Assembly: GCA_014529385.2 (NCBI GenBank)
Contig: CM043961.1
Span: 14,396,978-14,460,977 of the forward strand
From: Adiantum capillus-veneris
Taxonomy: Eukaryota > Streptophyta > Polypodiopsida > Polypodiales > Pteridaceae
Reading direction: 5' to 3'
Length of the DNA stretch: 64,000 bases
Both the position numbers and the translations under genes were made by a program. The notes beneath the pieces are model-generated. The model was not told the DNA's origin. It saw nothing but the letters and a program-made list of their open reading frames with translations, and ran no database searches. Positions 23,517 to 33,700 of this stretch are shown here, one piece after another. Within the stretch, counting starts at the first letter, position 1. Each line of letters starts with the position of its first letter.

Positions 23517-23575
23517 GAGGAATCTCAAATCTCGAGCGAGATTTTCCGAGCAATCCCGAAAACGAGCGAGATAGG
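23517..23575 (+). repeat. Left terminal inverted repeat of the Pack-MULE
   Basis: Starts GAGGAATCTC and contains CGAGCGAGATTTTCCGAGCA and further CGAGC motifs; pairs with the reverse complement of 31490-31541. Confidence 0.7.
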
Positions 23576-24941
23576 GCAAGGCACATATACAAAATAAAAA
23601 CCAAACATGATTTCCTAGGTGACTTCAAGCACAACAACAAATATTAATTCAACATTGCACCTATTTTTAATGGTAAATCAACCACAATTTTTTGACCGAA
23701 AAAACCATTTGAACAAGGTTTGGGTAGAATGTTTCCTTTCATGGGCTAGATAACTAGAAACCATTACAATGGCATGTTAATATTCCTCTCCTTGGAAATC
23801 GTTGCCCTCAAGTATTGGAAGCTCATTGCAATTTGCTACTACCATTGATCCTTGTTGGATACAAATCTCATATTCGTACCTCCTTACACGCAGGTCCTCA
23901 TAGAGCTTGTTAACAATTTGGGTGTTTATTATACATTAAGCATCACATATGACACATTTGTGTATGTATACCATGGTTGCAATATGTCATAGTTCCATTG
24001 CTTCTATAAAAAGGGTGATGAAAAACTATTTGTCAATTTTAGCCCCTCAATCGAAGGGTTAAACCACAAGCTTTACACTAAAAAGGTAAGGTTGTTGCCA
24101 CTCAGACAAATCTCATGAATAAGGAGATTTTGGGAGCTCTTCACTTCTTCTTCTTCTCCTCTCTCTCACTCTACCTTAAGTTATTATGGGTTGATGTACG
24201 ATACCATACTATGCATTTTTAAGTTACTCTAGAGAAAACTGTGGGAACTTGAAAATAATTTGATTATTGAAATGAGGTCATTCTTTTGAGAACTTCATAT
24301 CATGGTATATATTGAAGGCTGGTTCAAACCATCATATGAACCATACCATCGAGGGGGTGGGAAAGTTAGTGGTGTTTCCAAAGATAGTGGTGACAAAGGT
24401 GTCAAGAGAGATGGTAATGGTGGGGATTTATAACGAGTGCTTTGATAAAAAGTATGCAAGTTGGATAAAGTTATGAACACTTTTCTTAGGACAAATTCTC
24501 CCCATGCAAGTTCTCTTTCACCCAACCATGTTGATAAACAAAAGAAACCTAGGTTGAGTATATTTCCATCCATAAATTTTGAGATTTATCTTCAAAATTC
24601 AAAGTAGAAGGTGAGAAAACCTACAAATTTTAGAGAAATTCAGTGAAAAAACATTCTCTTAAATTTTCCATGTTTATATGAGCACTGCGGAAAGTTCATA
24701 GACTGCTTGGAATTGCTAGTCTGCTGACTTGTCCATCATGGAGAGAGGCGTCTCTCAAAACTGCCACATGGCAGCAGAAAGTGGGTCCATGTCTACGATT
24801 CTCTCAATTTTCTTCAAGAGAGTTTAGAGATACCAAACGTCGACTTTGATCTGAGGCTGCTCAGCTCGATGAGATTGACACCCGCCTCCTCAGTCCACCC
24901 CCTGGACCTCCATATCTGTGCTATGCAACAATTGATAGGCA

Positions 24942-24944
<3 letters not shown>
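23576..24944. other. Pack-MULE interior, left part, no gene recognised
   Basis: AT-rich sequence. The minus-strand ORF at 24573-24295 has a proline-rich stretch but no recognisable product. Confidence 0.4.

Positions 24945-25030
<86 letters not shown>
24945..25030. repeat. (CT)n microsatellite
   Basis: An uninterrupted CT run of about 86 bases inside the Pack-MULE, the longest in the window. Confidence 0.97.
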
Positions 25031-25034
<4 letters not shown>

Positions 25035-25083
25035 TAAAAACTGCCGTTTGCTTACTGTCTCATCGTGCCCCAGTCAAAAGATG

Positions 25084-25800
25084 TCCAACATCTCCCTCTT
25101 AAGATGGGTCACAACTGCCTCGCACAAAGCTGGGTGCGGACATGTGTGTGAGCGGCGCCAACGTCACACCCTTAAAAATTTTTGTGCGCATATCCTTGAA
25201 CAACATGTTGCATGCATACCTCTCCAACCATGCAGACATGTGGCTGACCAAAATCATTGTAAACTCCTTATTGCGATTCTCTTTCTCACCGTCTACCTGC
25301 ATATCCACCTTTTACTCCCGCTACAGCTGCTTCTCTATGAAAATCACATTGGACCAGGGGTCCAAGTTGCCAGAATTCCCTAACTCATCATGCACTATAC
25401 TGATGTACGTCCGCCATGGAAGAATTACGCACATAATCCTTTGCACATGGACAATATCATAGCCGGCCTCAACGAGAAGAGGAAGAACCTCATGATGAGC
25501 ACACCAATGGGCCATGTGCAGGAGGCGGCTGTATTTCCACATGGAGGGACGCCCATTCTCTTTGGACCAAAAGAAAAGGGAGTCATGGAGAAGGTGAAGC
25601 ATGGCATGCTGCAGCCATTGCAATTGTAGCTCCAGGCGAGCCAACGTGGCCATGTCCACCAAGTGGCCGAGTCAATTAATGGCCCTTAGCAAGAGCCCAT
25701 CACTGACACCGGCCAATCGAGGCGCAGACAACAGGGTGACGCCCTTGTTGAAGGCAAAAAAGATATCTTGAAGAAGCTGAAGCTGACCACCCAAAGGCTC
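25084..25800 (-). pseudogene. Unidentified coding-like segment inside the Pack-MULE
   Basis: A minus-strand frame reads as a plausible protein from about 25,790 to 25,321 with one TGA near 25,673 where CGA would restore an Arg. It includes HLVDMATLARLELQLQWLQH and SMWKYSRLLHMAHW. A further minus-strand piece follows at 25308-25099. Its GC content is higher than the surroundings, as expected for captured exon sequence. I do not recognise the family. Confidence 0.35.
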
Positions 25801-26344
25801 AGAGTCTTAGACCTAATGATTATTTACATGCAGGTCCGATATTGATGACCTGATGAGCACAGTTTGCATTGCCAAATGTCAAGAACATCAACATGGGTAA
25901 GAAAAAGAAGGAGAGCTGCTCTAGGGTCACGTGCTGGAGGTCGGAAACTTTTACCTACTAGAATGTATTGGGTTGCCAACACCATCTCCATGGGCTGTTT
26001 GATAGAGTAGCCTTGCATGTTCTATATTCGAAGGACAGGTTGATACACTAGTGCACCTTAACAAAAGTGAAGATACAACACAAAAGACCCTTACTCGCAT
26101 GGATCGAGGCACAACATTACGATGAGAAAGCGGTAGGTTGAGGATGTGGGGCGAAAGGGATCAGGGTAGTACTTGAATGAAAAGCGTTGGGAGGCAGCAC
26201 AACAGGTGACAAATGGACTATCAGCAACATTTCCATCGTCATTACCAACAAGTGCGAAGAAACAAGAACATGTTGGACCAAGCAAGGCAGGGAAGAGAGA
26301 GCAGGCATTCCTTGGAGTCGAGAGTCCATAGTTGCTAGTGGGGA

Positions 26345-26638
26345 TTGGCAGAGAGAGCGAAGCAGGTGGACTTTATGGTGCCGAATGACTGGACCCCCTA
26401 CATTGAGCTTGACAAAATCAGAAGCGTGTACCGAGAGCACTTCCATGGCAGCGGCTACTAGGATGGGTGATATTGAGTGATGTGGAAGCTGCCCATGTTC
26501 GACTACCAAGATGCCTCCGTGGTGCTGCGTAAAATTGTGGAGTGTGCCAAGGAGTACCCCGAAGCCTTCATCCATGTGCTGGGCTTTGACACCAAGAGGC
26601 AGGTGCAGGTCTCTGGCTTCCTTGTCCAGAAGCCCTAA
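26345..26638 (+). pseudogene. rbcS: Rubisco small subunit (rbcS) C-terminal fragment, captured
   Basis: In one frame the sequence matches the C-terminal two thirds of the Rubisco small subunit: AKQVDFM, then VYREH, GSGY, then VMWKLPMFDYQDASVVLRK, EYPEAFIHVLGFDTKRQVQ, ending SGFLVQKP and TAA at 26636-26638. Three stops interrupt the conserved YYDGRYW region: TAG at 26459, TGA at 26468 (Arg position) and TGA at 26474 (Trp position). The intact protein is the chloroplast stromal small subunit of ribulose bisphosphate carboxylase. No promoter or introns are evident at the expected places. The fragment lies inside a Mutator-like element, so transposon capture is the simplest origin. It is not functional. 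Confidence 0.88.
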
Positions 26639-26779
26639 TCTGTCTAGAAATCAATGATTTATCCTTGGAGACAATGACAATGCGTTCGCAGCCCTTTTTT
26701 CTCTCAAGGAGACCTTGTGCTGTATTCTTCATCGTGCCGCCAATCATTCTAATCATGTAGACATTTCTGGAAAAAAAAA

Positions 26780-26971
26780 AAGAGCGAGTACAGCTTCCAC
26801 ACAAGCATGGCGCTCACTGGGGGCTGCCGTTGGAGATGGCGAGCGGGTTGGCACTCTTGGGGGCATCGAGGGTAGTGGGACTGAGGGCGCCGGAGAAGCT
26901 CTTGGAAAGGCTCTCTGCCGGGGCGACAACAAGGGAGCAACAACTGCCAAAGAAGCCATAGAGCTCGCCAT
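26780..26971 (-). pseudogene. Probable rbcS first exon (chloroplast transit peptide), inverted relative to the C-terminal piece
   Basis: On the minus strand a start MASSMASLAVVAP at 26971 is followed, after small frameshifts, by SLSKSFSGALS and ISNGS, then SAMLVWKLY. This is the layout of an rbcS transit peptide ending at the SNGGRVxCMxVW processing site, where the first intron of many plant rbcS genes begins; a T-rich tract follows directly. Identification is by motif only. It points away from the rbcS C-terminal fragment on the plus strand only ~140 bp to the left, so the captured gene was apparently rearranged. Another transit-peptide exon is the alternative. Confidence 0.45.
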
Positions 26972-27013
26972 TATTGGACTAGAGATTATCAGGGAGTGCA
27001 CAAGACAGGCAAC

Positions 27014-27017
<4 letters not shown>

Positions 27018-27085
<68 letters not shown>
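27018..27085. repeat. Compound (CT)n(CA)n microsatellite
   Basis: About 40 bases of CT run directly into about 27 bases of CA. Confidence 0.97.
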
Positions 27086-27089
<4 letters not shown>

Positions 27090-27098
27090 TTAAAAAAA

Positions 27099-27584
27099 GG
27101 AAAAATTACCAAAATACCGCTCTAAATTGAGGAAATTTCCATAATACCCCTCAAATTTCAAAAATTCCCAAAATACCCTCCATATTTTTTCATAAATTTC
27201 CAAAATGCCCTTCAAATTTTCCAAATTTTCCAAAATACCCCTGGTTGTGAGAGTAAATTTCTCCAAAAATAATTTGATTTTCTAGAAGAGCGATTTTCTG
27301 TCGTACAAGATGCTAAAACTACAATTTGAGTTGGTTATGTAGGCTTTGGAGATGAATTGCTTCATTATTTTTAGACATAATTGCCTTTTTTGCAATGGTA
27401 ACTGCTGACAAACTTACATGCTAAGCACTCAAAAATGGATCTCAATTGTTAAAAACGAATTGACTACTTAGAAAATCTTGAACAATCCAACCAAAGTAAA
27501 TACAAGGGTATTTTGGGAATTTTTAAAATTTGAGGGGTATTTTGGAAATTTCCTCAAATTAGAGGGGTATTTTGATAATTTCCC
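27099..27584. mobile_element. 486-bp MITE with ~84-bp terminal inverted repeats
   Basis: The left ~85 bases (GGAAAAATTACCAAAATACC and on) match the reverse complement of the right ~85 bases (GGGAAATTATCAAAATACCC and on) almost throughout. Both contain repeated TTTCCAAAATACCCCTCAAA modules. Flanks are GTTTAAAAAAA on the left and GTTTTAAAAAA on the right, a probable target duplication of ~10 bp, so a Mutator-type MITE is likely. No coding capacity. It lies inside the Pack-MULE. Confidence 0.8.
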
Positions 27585-28744
27585 GTTTTAAAAAAAACTC
27601 TCTGAAAGAGCGCGCGCCGGCGTGAACGCTTGTAGGTTGCAGCTATGGCAGATCTGGGCTGCCCGTATGTGTGAGAGAGAGAGAGAGAGTTGCCTGAGAA
27701 CATTGGAGTTTCAACGCAGCTTGGTCGAGGGAGTGACCTGGGCGTGGGGTCCTTGATGAGGTGAAGTGAAGGCTTGTCGGTACGCAGGAAGCTCAGAACG
27801 CCTTGTAGCATCTCGAATTCACAAGTTTACCTTGTCAGAAATTAGTTGCAGAAGCTCATGATGGATCATGATCCGTGGATTACCCCCGCTGCACTTGGCC
27901 AAGCACCACCCAAGGGCTACAAATGGAGGAAAACCAAGCTCCGCGACACAATATGAAGAACAACCAAGCTCCAAAAACACAGTGCCCGACCCTGTTGCTT
28001 GATGCAGTAAGCCAAGCACCGTAAGCAAAACACGCCACTTATGGCCAAAAGCTTCCTTGCCCCACGTACTTGTGCACACACCCACTTTACCCTGCTCGCC
28101 CACTCGCATCGCCATCACTAACCCTTATAATGAATCTTTGGATCTCCCCCTAGTTACCTTGTCAGAAATACGATCGTTAACTTGCTGAGCTGCTGGGTAA
28201 CAATAACAAGCATTTGCATGTTTTCTTCATTGTGCGTCAGATATTCATATGGCTGTCTTATTTCCTTCCATCATCGAGAAAATAGATACCTTTCCGTTGA
28301 TTGCAAATTGCCCTAGGTTCATTCACTTTCTGTTGAGGAGAGTGTTGGACTCTAGCTTGGACAGAAGAGCTAAATCAGGGGAAGAGTGGGGGGGGCAACA
28401 AACCAAAGGCGAGTTCAGAATTGCTAGCAAGAAGGGAAAGCCTTGGAAGGAAACAAAGCAGAGCAGAATTGACAGTGTAGGCACCATTTGACATTGAGAT
28501 AGTAGGGTCGGGCAGTAGATGAGCTTGAATTGAAACAAATCAGGCCATGTAGTGCTAGCAAATTTGGGGCATAATGGAGAATCGTGAACAGGGCCAATAA
28601 ACGGAGCAAACCGTGGACCAAGGCATCAATCACACACACACACACACACACACACATTTCCAGTCGCTCGTCAGATCTTGCAGGCTCGCATGCTTTCGGG
28701 AGAGAGCAGCAAAAGTTTTTTTAAAAATTAAACTTTGCCTTACA
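27585..28744. other. Pack-MULE interior, no gene recognised
   Basis: GC-richer than the surroundings, suggesting more captured sequence, but no product recognised. Contains GA (27672-27690) and CA (28632-28656) microsatellites. Confidence 0.4.
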
Positions 28745-29335
28745 CACCAAATCTTTGAATGAAAAGGAATTGAGCAAACGACAAAACATGGTTCTGAGTC
28801 TTCATTCCAGGATGAATCACATGTCAAACAGCCTAAATTCCTCCCAAGCTTCTAACAGGAGTAATCTATTCGGTCAGGATGGGAGAGGGGAACCTAAGGA
28901 GAACAATAGAGCAATAGGTCTAGATAACTCTAGAATTTTTGGGCTTCAACGACATATCATGCGGGATCACGATGATGACCTTTTGAAGCTTGAAGAGATG
29001 TGACAAGCACAAAACACAATGCCTTGGCTATAAACGAAGAGCTAGATTTGCACACAAAGCTTTTGGATAATTTAGATGACGACAAATACACGACAGAAGG
29101 CTATGCAGAGGAGGCTAGGCGTACTGGGGAAGAAGGCAAGCAATGGGTGTTCAGTGATGTGCCTCATCTTGATGGTTCTTTTGATTGTGATACTAGTCAT
29201 AATTGTGTTGATCCGATATTTGTGAGGTATGCTAGCCCTCGTCATAATTGCGCTGATCGGGTGTCTTGTGCGAGCAATAGGGTTGATGGTGAGGTTTCAA
29301 TATGTGGCCCTTTCAAACTGACAAGCAGCTGCTGA
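28745..29335 (+). pseudogene. SYP5-type Qc-SNARE fragment fused to unknown sequence, captured
   Basis: The plus-strand frame LNEKELSKRQNMVLSLHSRM, then an Asn/Ser-rich linker, FGLQRHIMRDHDDDLLKLEE, and after a one-base deletion near 28,998, TSTKHNALAINEELDLHTKL and LLDNLDDD, follows the SYNTAXIN OF PLANTS 51/52 layout: linker helix, then SNARE motif with the central Gln region. Intact members are tail-anchored Qc-SNAREs of the trans-Golgi/prevacuolar route. Similarity stops after LLDNLDDD; the frame continues ~70 codons with unrelated residues and ends at 29335 without the transmembrane tail. It lies in the same Pack-MULE as rbcS. Not functional as a SNARE. Confidence 0.82.
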
Positions 29336-29690
29336 CTTCTAAATTAACTGCTGGCAAAAAAGAAATCTGGTTTGACAAATAAGTAATGCATGTAATCATC
29401 GTGTATCATAATTCTATCAAAGCCGTCGCAACATCGACCATGGTCGGTGATTCAAGAGGAAGTTGTAAGATAACACGTGTGTCTGTGTGTGTGTATGTGT
29501 GCGCGCGCGTGCTATGGGTTTCTTGTTTGGAGGACCACCTTTTATCAAGGTTTAACTACTTTTTGCCTTCTGTGTAAGCAAAGATTGGTATCTGGTCTGT
29601 TAATACTAAATACCCACCAAGACATGAGAAATCTTATTTTGTGATGTTTGTCTTGAATTAGAGTAATGGACTAGTTTTATCTTTATCTAA

Positions 29691-29744
<54 letters not shown>

Positions 29745-31489
29745 TAAGCAGCCTCCATCATTCTTTTTTCGACTACATTTTGTGAGGCAGTGTTCACCAA
29801 GAGCGTTTGTAGGGACCACTTTTCAGGAAATACCATTTTTCCAAACATACAAATTCCTTTTCTTGAATTTACGAGGAGAAAGTTTAAGAAAATTAAGCTT
29901 AATTTTTGGGGCTTTACACTATTTTCTCTATATTGGGGCAAAATTTCTCCTTTTTTGCTTACCCTCAACTGGCCTACTGCTCGGTTCAACATACTGATAG
30001 GTTCATTACTATATTGCTGCAATCTTGTCGAGATTCCAACGGGTGCAGCATTAGACCTTTGCAAGTTGTCCAACCAAAAACTTAGCAAGCTGGACTTGAG
30101 CTCTCACTACTCCACACACGCATCTTCAAGTCAATTGAGCTTACCACGTAGGAGATTGCATACGCTGCACAGCATAGAGCAGTGCATTAATAAAAAAAAA
30201 TAACCAAGCCTCCCCAAAACTTGCTTGGCCATGTTGTCGTCGTCAATGACTATGTGTCATTGACCCCACGCTATTGCTCGTGCAAGCGTGCTATAGTAGA
30301 TGACTCCATGCCCTTCCTTTTGGCAGTCCCATCCTTTGTCTTTGCAACATGCATCTCTTGGGATTCGTGTTGTACCTTTTTTTTCAAAAGTTGTTGGGAC
30401 ATACTAGCATTTTTTAAATTGAAAAAGGCACGATATTAGGCAGAGACACATTTTTCCCAAACACCTAGGAATCAATGGAAAAAAGGAGAGCATTGAGAAT
30501 TTCCACATAAAATTTAGGATTTTTTTAGGGTTTAACACTTTAATTTGCCAAATCTAGCCGGTTTCCTTCAAGGTAACCCTCAAAACTAATCGAGATTTTT
30601 CATTTTTTGTGCTTTGAAAATACACTAAAGACCGGTTTTCTATGGCGTTTTTTGTTGAAAATCGATCGCTAATTAATGTGCCTCTAATAGTGATATTGTT
30701 TCTCATTTTTTTAGAGAGAGAGAGAGAGATATCTAAGCATCTTCTCTCACTTAGCGTTGTTCTTTCTAGTGGACAGACATAATCAATTGCAAAACAATGT
30801 GTTGTCATTACGAAGAAGGCTCCAATATTACCTTTTAGAGTAGGGCATGGCTTTGATCTTCATAGATTGGAGTAGAATTTGACTCTTATAATTGGTGGTG
30901 ACATGAATATTCCACATGAGAAAGCATGTAAAGCATATTCCAATTATAATGTGCTTGTCCATTGAGTGGTGGATCTTATGGCCTTCTTGATATTTTACAT
31001 ATGCCATACTTTTTCAAACAATGATTCAAAATAGAAAGGGGTGGCATCTTCAATCTTTTGTGAAAAAAGATTTTTATATGAAGATCACGCCCCTAAGCTT
31101 TGTCGAGGTTGTCACATTGTATGATAAAAAAATCCTAATTATTTAACTTATATTTACAACTAACTTTTTTCAGTTATGACGATGCTTTTATTAAAAATTT
31201 AGGCATAGAACTGTATAAATTTTGGTTGTTGTTTTTGAAATTGATTAAAAAAATCCTATATTGGTCAATTGAGAAAAAATATGATTTTATTATAACAAAA
31301 GAATTCTTTCAAATTTTAATGGTGTTTGTCGATGACGACGTGTCATGTAAGAAGGGCGTGTTTGTATGAGGATCATAGCCTTGTAGTATAGATAGGACAA
31401 GACGATTGGTGTAATAATGGTGCATGAATATATAATAAATTATAAATATTCTGTTGATGATAAAATTTACTATATCATGTACAAACACT
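29336..31489. other. Pack-MULE interior, right part, no gene recognised
   Basis: Contains GA tracts at 29695-29741 and 30713-30730. ORFs on both strands at 29.74-30.20 kb overlap and show no known motif. Confidence 0.4.
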
Positions 31490-31541
31490 TGCTCGGGTTT
31501 ATCCTTGCTCGGAAAAAATCGCTCGGTGCATGGTAAGACTC
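31490..31541 (-). repeat. Right terminal inverted repeat of the Pack-MULE
   Basis: Read on the minus strand it starts GAGTCTTACC and contains CCGAGCGATTTTTTCCGAGC, matching the left end. Confidence 0.7.
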
Positions 31542-31550
31542 ATCCTTATA

Positions 31551-33060
31551 GATACATTGTTTAACAAAGGGCCAAGGTAGTTGTGATCCATATGTCTTTT
31601 TTTTCAAACAGATTAGCATTGCAAGTGACCATATTAAGGTGAGAATTCATGCTCTCATTGATAAGAAGAAAACCATCATAGAGCTTGATCAGCAACCTAC
31701 ATCATGCCAAATGTAAGGTGGTATTTAGTGAACTTAATTTTCCAAGAATTATTTCAAAGGTCCTGTAGACCAGTCCACCACTTGGGGGGAGTTCCATAGT
31801 ACGTGCCACACTATCTGTAGTTTCCAATAGCATGGGCAAAAGCCAATGCCAGAGTCTTTGTGTTTGAGTGCTTCTTCTATGGACTGTATGTCGTAGAGCT
31901 TAGGGTAGCGACCAAATGTGAGACAATCTATTAAGCCACCATTTACCAAGTCTTTTCCAATCCCACATGTGATTACATTTATTGTGGATTTCAAAATGAG
32001 GAAGAAGCATGGAGTAGAAGTTGGTAGCTTTATATGTCCACCAATTGGCATTATAAGTTATGAGAGCTCATTTTCTATACTGTTGTGACAGATTTTCTAT
32101 ACACATTAGGAAGAGGATGGACTCTAGGAGGGCCTCTTTTTTTGCCACGAGCTTATGGAGGTGATTAACATTTTGACAAATACGTGTATGCCATGTGTGC
32201 AAGAATCTTTAGAGGAAAAAAATTGATGGTATTTTATTATGATGCATTTATGGATTTTTGTGATATGGTTGACACATAAGTAGTCTAGAACATTGAATTA
32301 TCTAATGGTGGAGATCAAATGCTCATGGATAAGCTCTCTCTCTCTCTCTATCTATCTCTATGTCTTGGGCCAAGCTTCCTCACATTGCATTCTTTATACA
32401 ATCACAGATTATGCATGATCTTGACATAAGCAGGGTCATGATGCTTCTAAGAAGTTACAAGATCCCTATAGATACATTGTTTAACAAGGGGCCAATGTAG
32501 CTGTGAGCCATACATCTTTTTGTCAAACAAAATATCATTGCACGCTGACCATATTAAGGTGAGCATCCATGCTTGCATTGATAAGAAGATAACTATCACA
32601 CAACTTGATCAATGACCTGTATAGTGCCAAATATATGGTATTTTAGTGAACTTAATTTGCCAGGCATTATTTCAAAGGTCCTGTAGAACACTCCACCACT
32701 TGTGGGGAGTTCCATAGCATGTGTCACACTGTACCTTGTTTCCCAGAGCGCGGGCCAAAGCCAGTGACAAAGTTTTTTTGTTTGAGTGCTTCCCCTATGG
32801 GTAAGGCTCCAATTAGTTTTCTCCATAAGAATACTTTATGTCACAGAGGGTAGGGTAGCAACCAAATTTGAGACAATCTATTAACCCACCATTTAGCAGG
32901 TCTTTGCAAACCCCACATGTGGTTAGATTTATTGTGTATTTCCAAACGAGGAAGAAGCATGGTGTAGAAGTCAACACTTTTATATGTCTACCACTTGGCA
33001 TTAGAACTTGTGAGAGCTCAATTTCTATACTGTTTGTGACTGATCTCCTATACACTGAGG
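31551..33060 (-). repeat. Tandem array continued (right part of unit 3, unit 4)
   Basis: Resumes with GATACATTGTTTAACAAAGG directly after the right target duplication. Unit 4 begins near 32241. The minus-strand coding-like pieces (32051-31749 and 33055-32813) share HIKxxTSTPCFFL and NGGLIDCL with units 1 and 2. Confidence 0.82.
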
Positions 33061-33700
33061 GACTTGAAAGTGAGAAAAAAAAAATTCCCCGAGTGTCTCA
33101 AAAGGAGTCCCAATTTGTACATTGTTTGATGAACCTTAAAAAATGGATGATATGGTGGTTGTTAGAGTCTAGGCATGGCTTGATTAGGCCGATCCCTTTC
33201 TTGCAAAGAGATATTTATTTTCTCCCTAAGGATAAGATAAGTGGTTTCTTGAACACAAAGCTCCAATACACATTCTCCACAGCCAAAGAATTACCAATGT
33301 AGCGCACATGACCATTCCATATAAGGTGAGAGCATAATAGCTTCCAATCACTAACCAGTAGCTGGGCTATTTTAGAGGAGAGTTTGATAGAAATTTTTGT
33401 AAATAGTTTATCCCATGAAGATACATTCCAAGTTCCATGACAGTACGCTACAGATTTTTCAAGAAACCTTGCATAATTTTGGACCAGACAGTATCCCTAC
33501 AAAACATATGCTTCAATGTTGTGGCCCTCCTAGCCTCAATATCTATGTGTGAATCCAAATGCCAAGCGCCCCTTGGCCAATGGGTTGCTAAATGTGCGAC
33601 CAAGAAATCCATGCGGAGTGCAACTTGCTGCAAAAATAATTCTAAATACATGATTTATTGGCATTCAAATTTCAAAATACATGATTTATAAGTATCCAAA
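33061..33700 (-). pseudogene. Unidentified coding-like remnant upstream of the tandem array
   Basis: Minus-strand reading (33651-33448 and on to ~33,100) gives a protein-like string with several stops, including ARRATTLKHMFCRDTVWSKI and LLCSHLIWNG. It may be the C-terminal part of a non-LTR retrotransposon polyprotein and is on the same strand as the coding-like parts of the array. The identity is a guess. Confidence 0.25.

Larger units (their letters stand above)
23517..31541. mobile_element. 8.0-kb Mutator-like element carrying host gene fragments (Pack-MULE)
   Basis: It splits unit 3 of the tandem array and is flanked by the 9-bp duplication ATCCTTATA. The ends are imperfect inverted repeats: both start GAG inward from the duplication, and about 20 bases in share CGAGCGA, a T-rich step and TTTTCCGAGCAA. 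CGAGC motifs repeat subterminally. A 9-bp duplication with GAG-start ends fits Mutator-like elements. No transposase was recognised, so it would depend on another copy. Inside are fragments of rbcS (plus and minus pieces), a SYP5-type SNARE, an unidentified coding-like segment, several microsatellites and a nested MITE. Confidence 0.8.

Noticed and set aside
26117-26575. 152-codon minus-strand ORF
   Set aside because: It is the antisense shadow of the rbcS fragment, which matches a known protein on the plus strand.
26345-26638. Functional rbcS gene
   Set aside because: It has three in-frame stops in the most conserved region and lacks the N-terminal part on the same strand.
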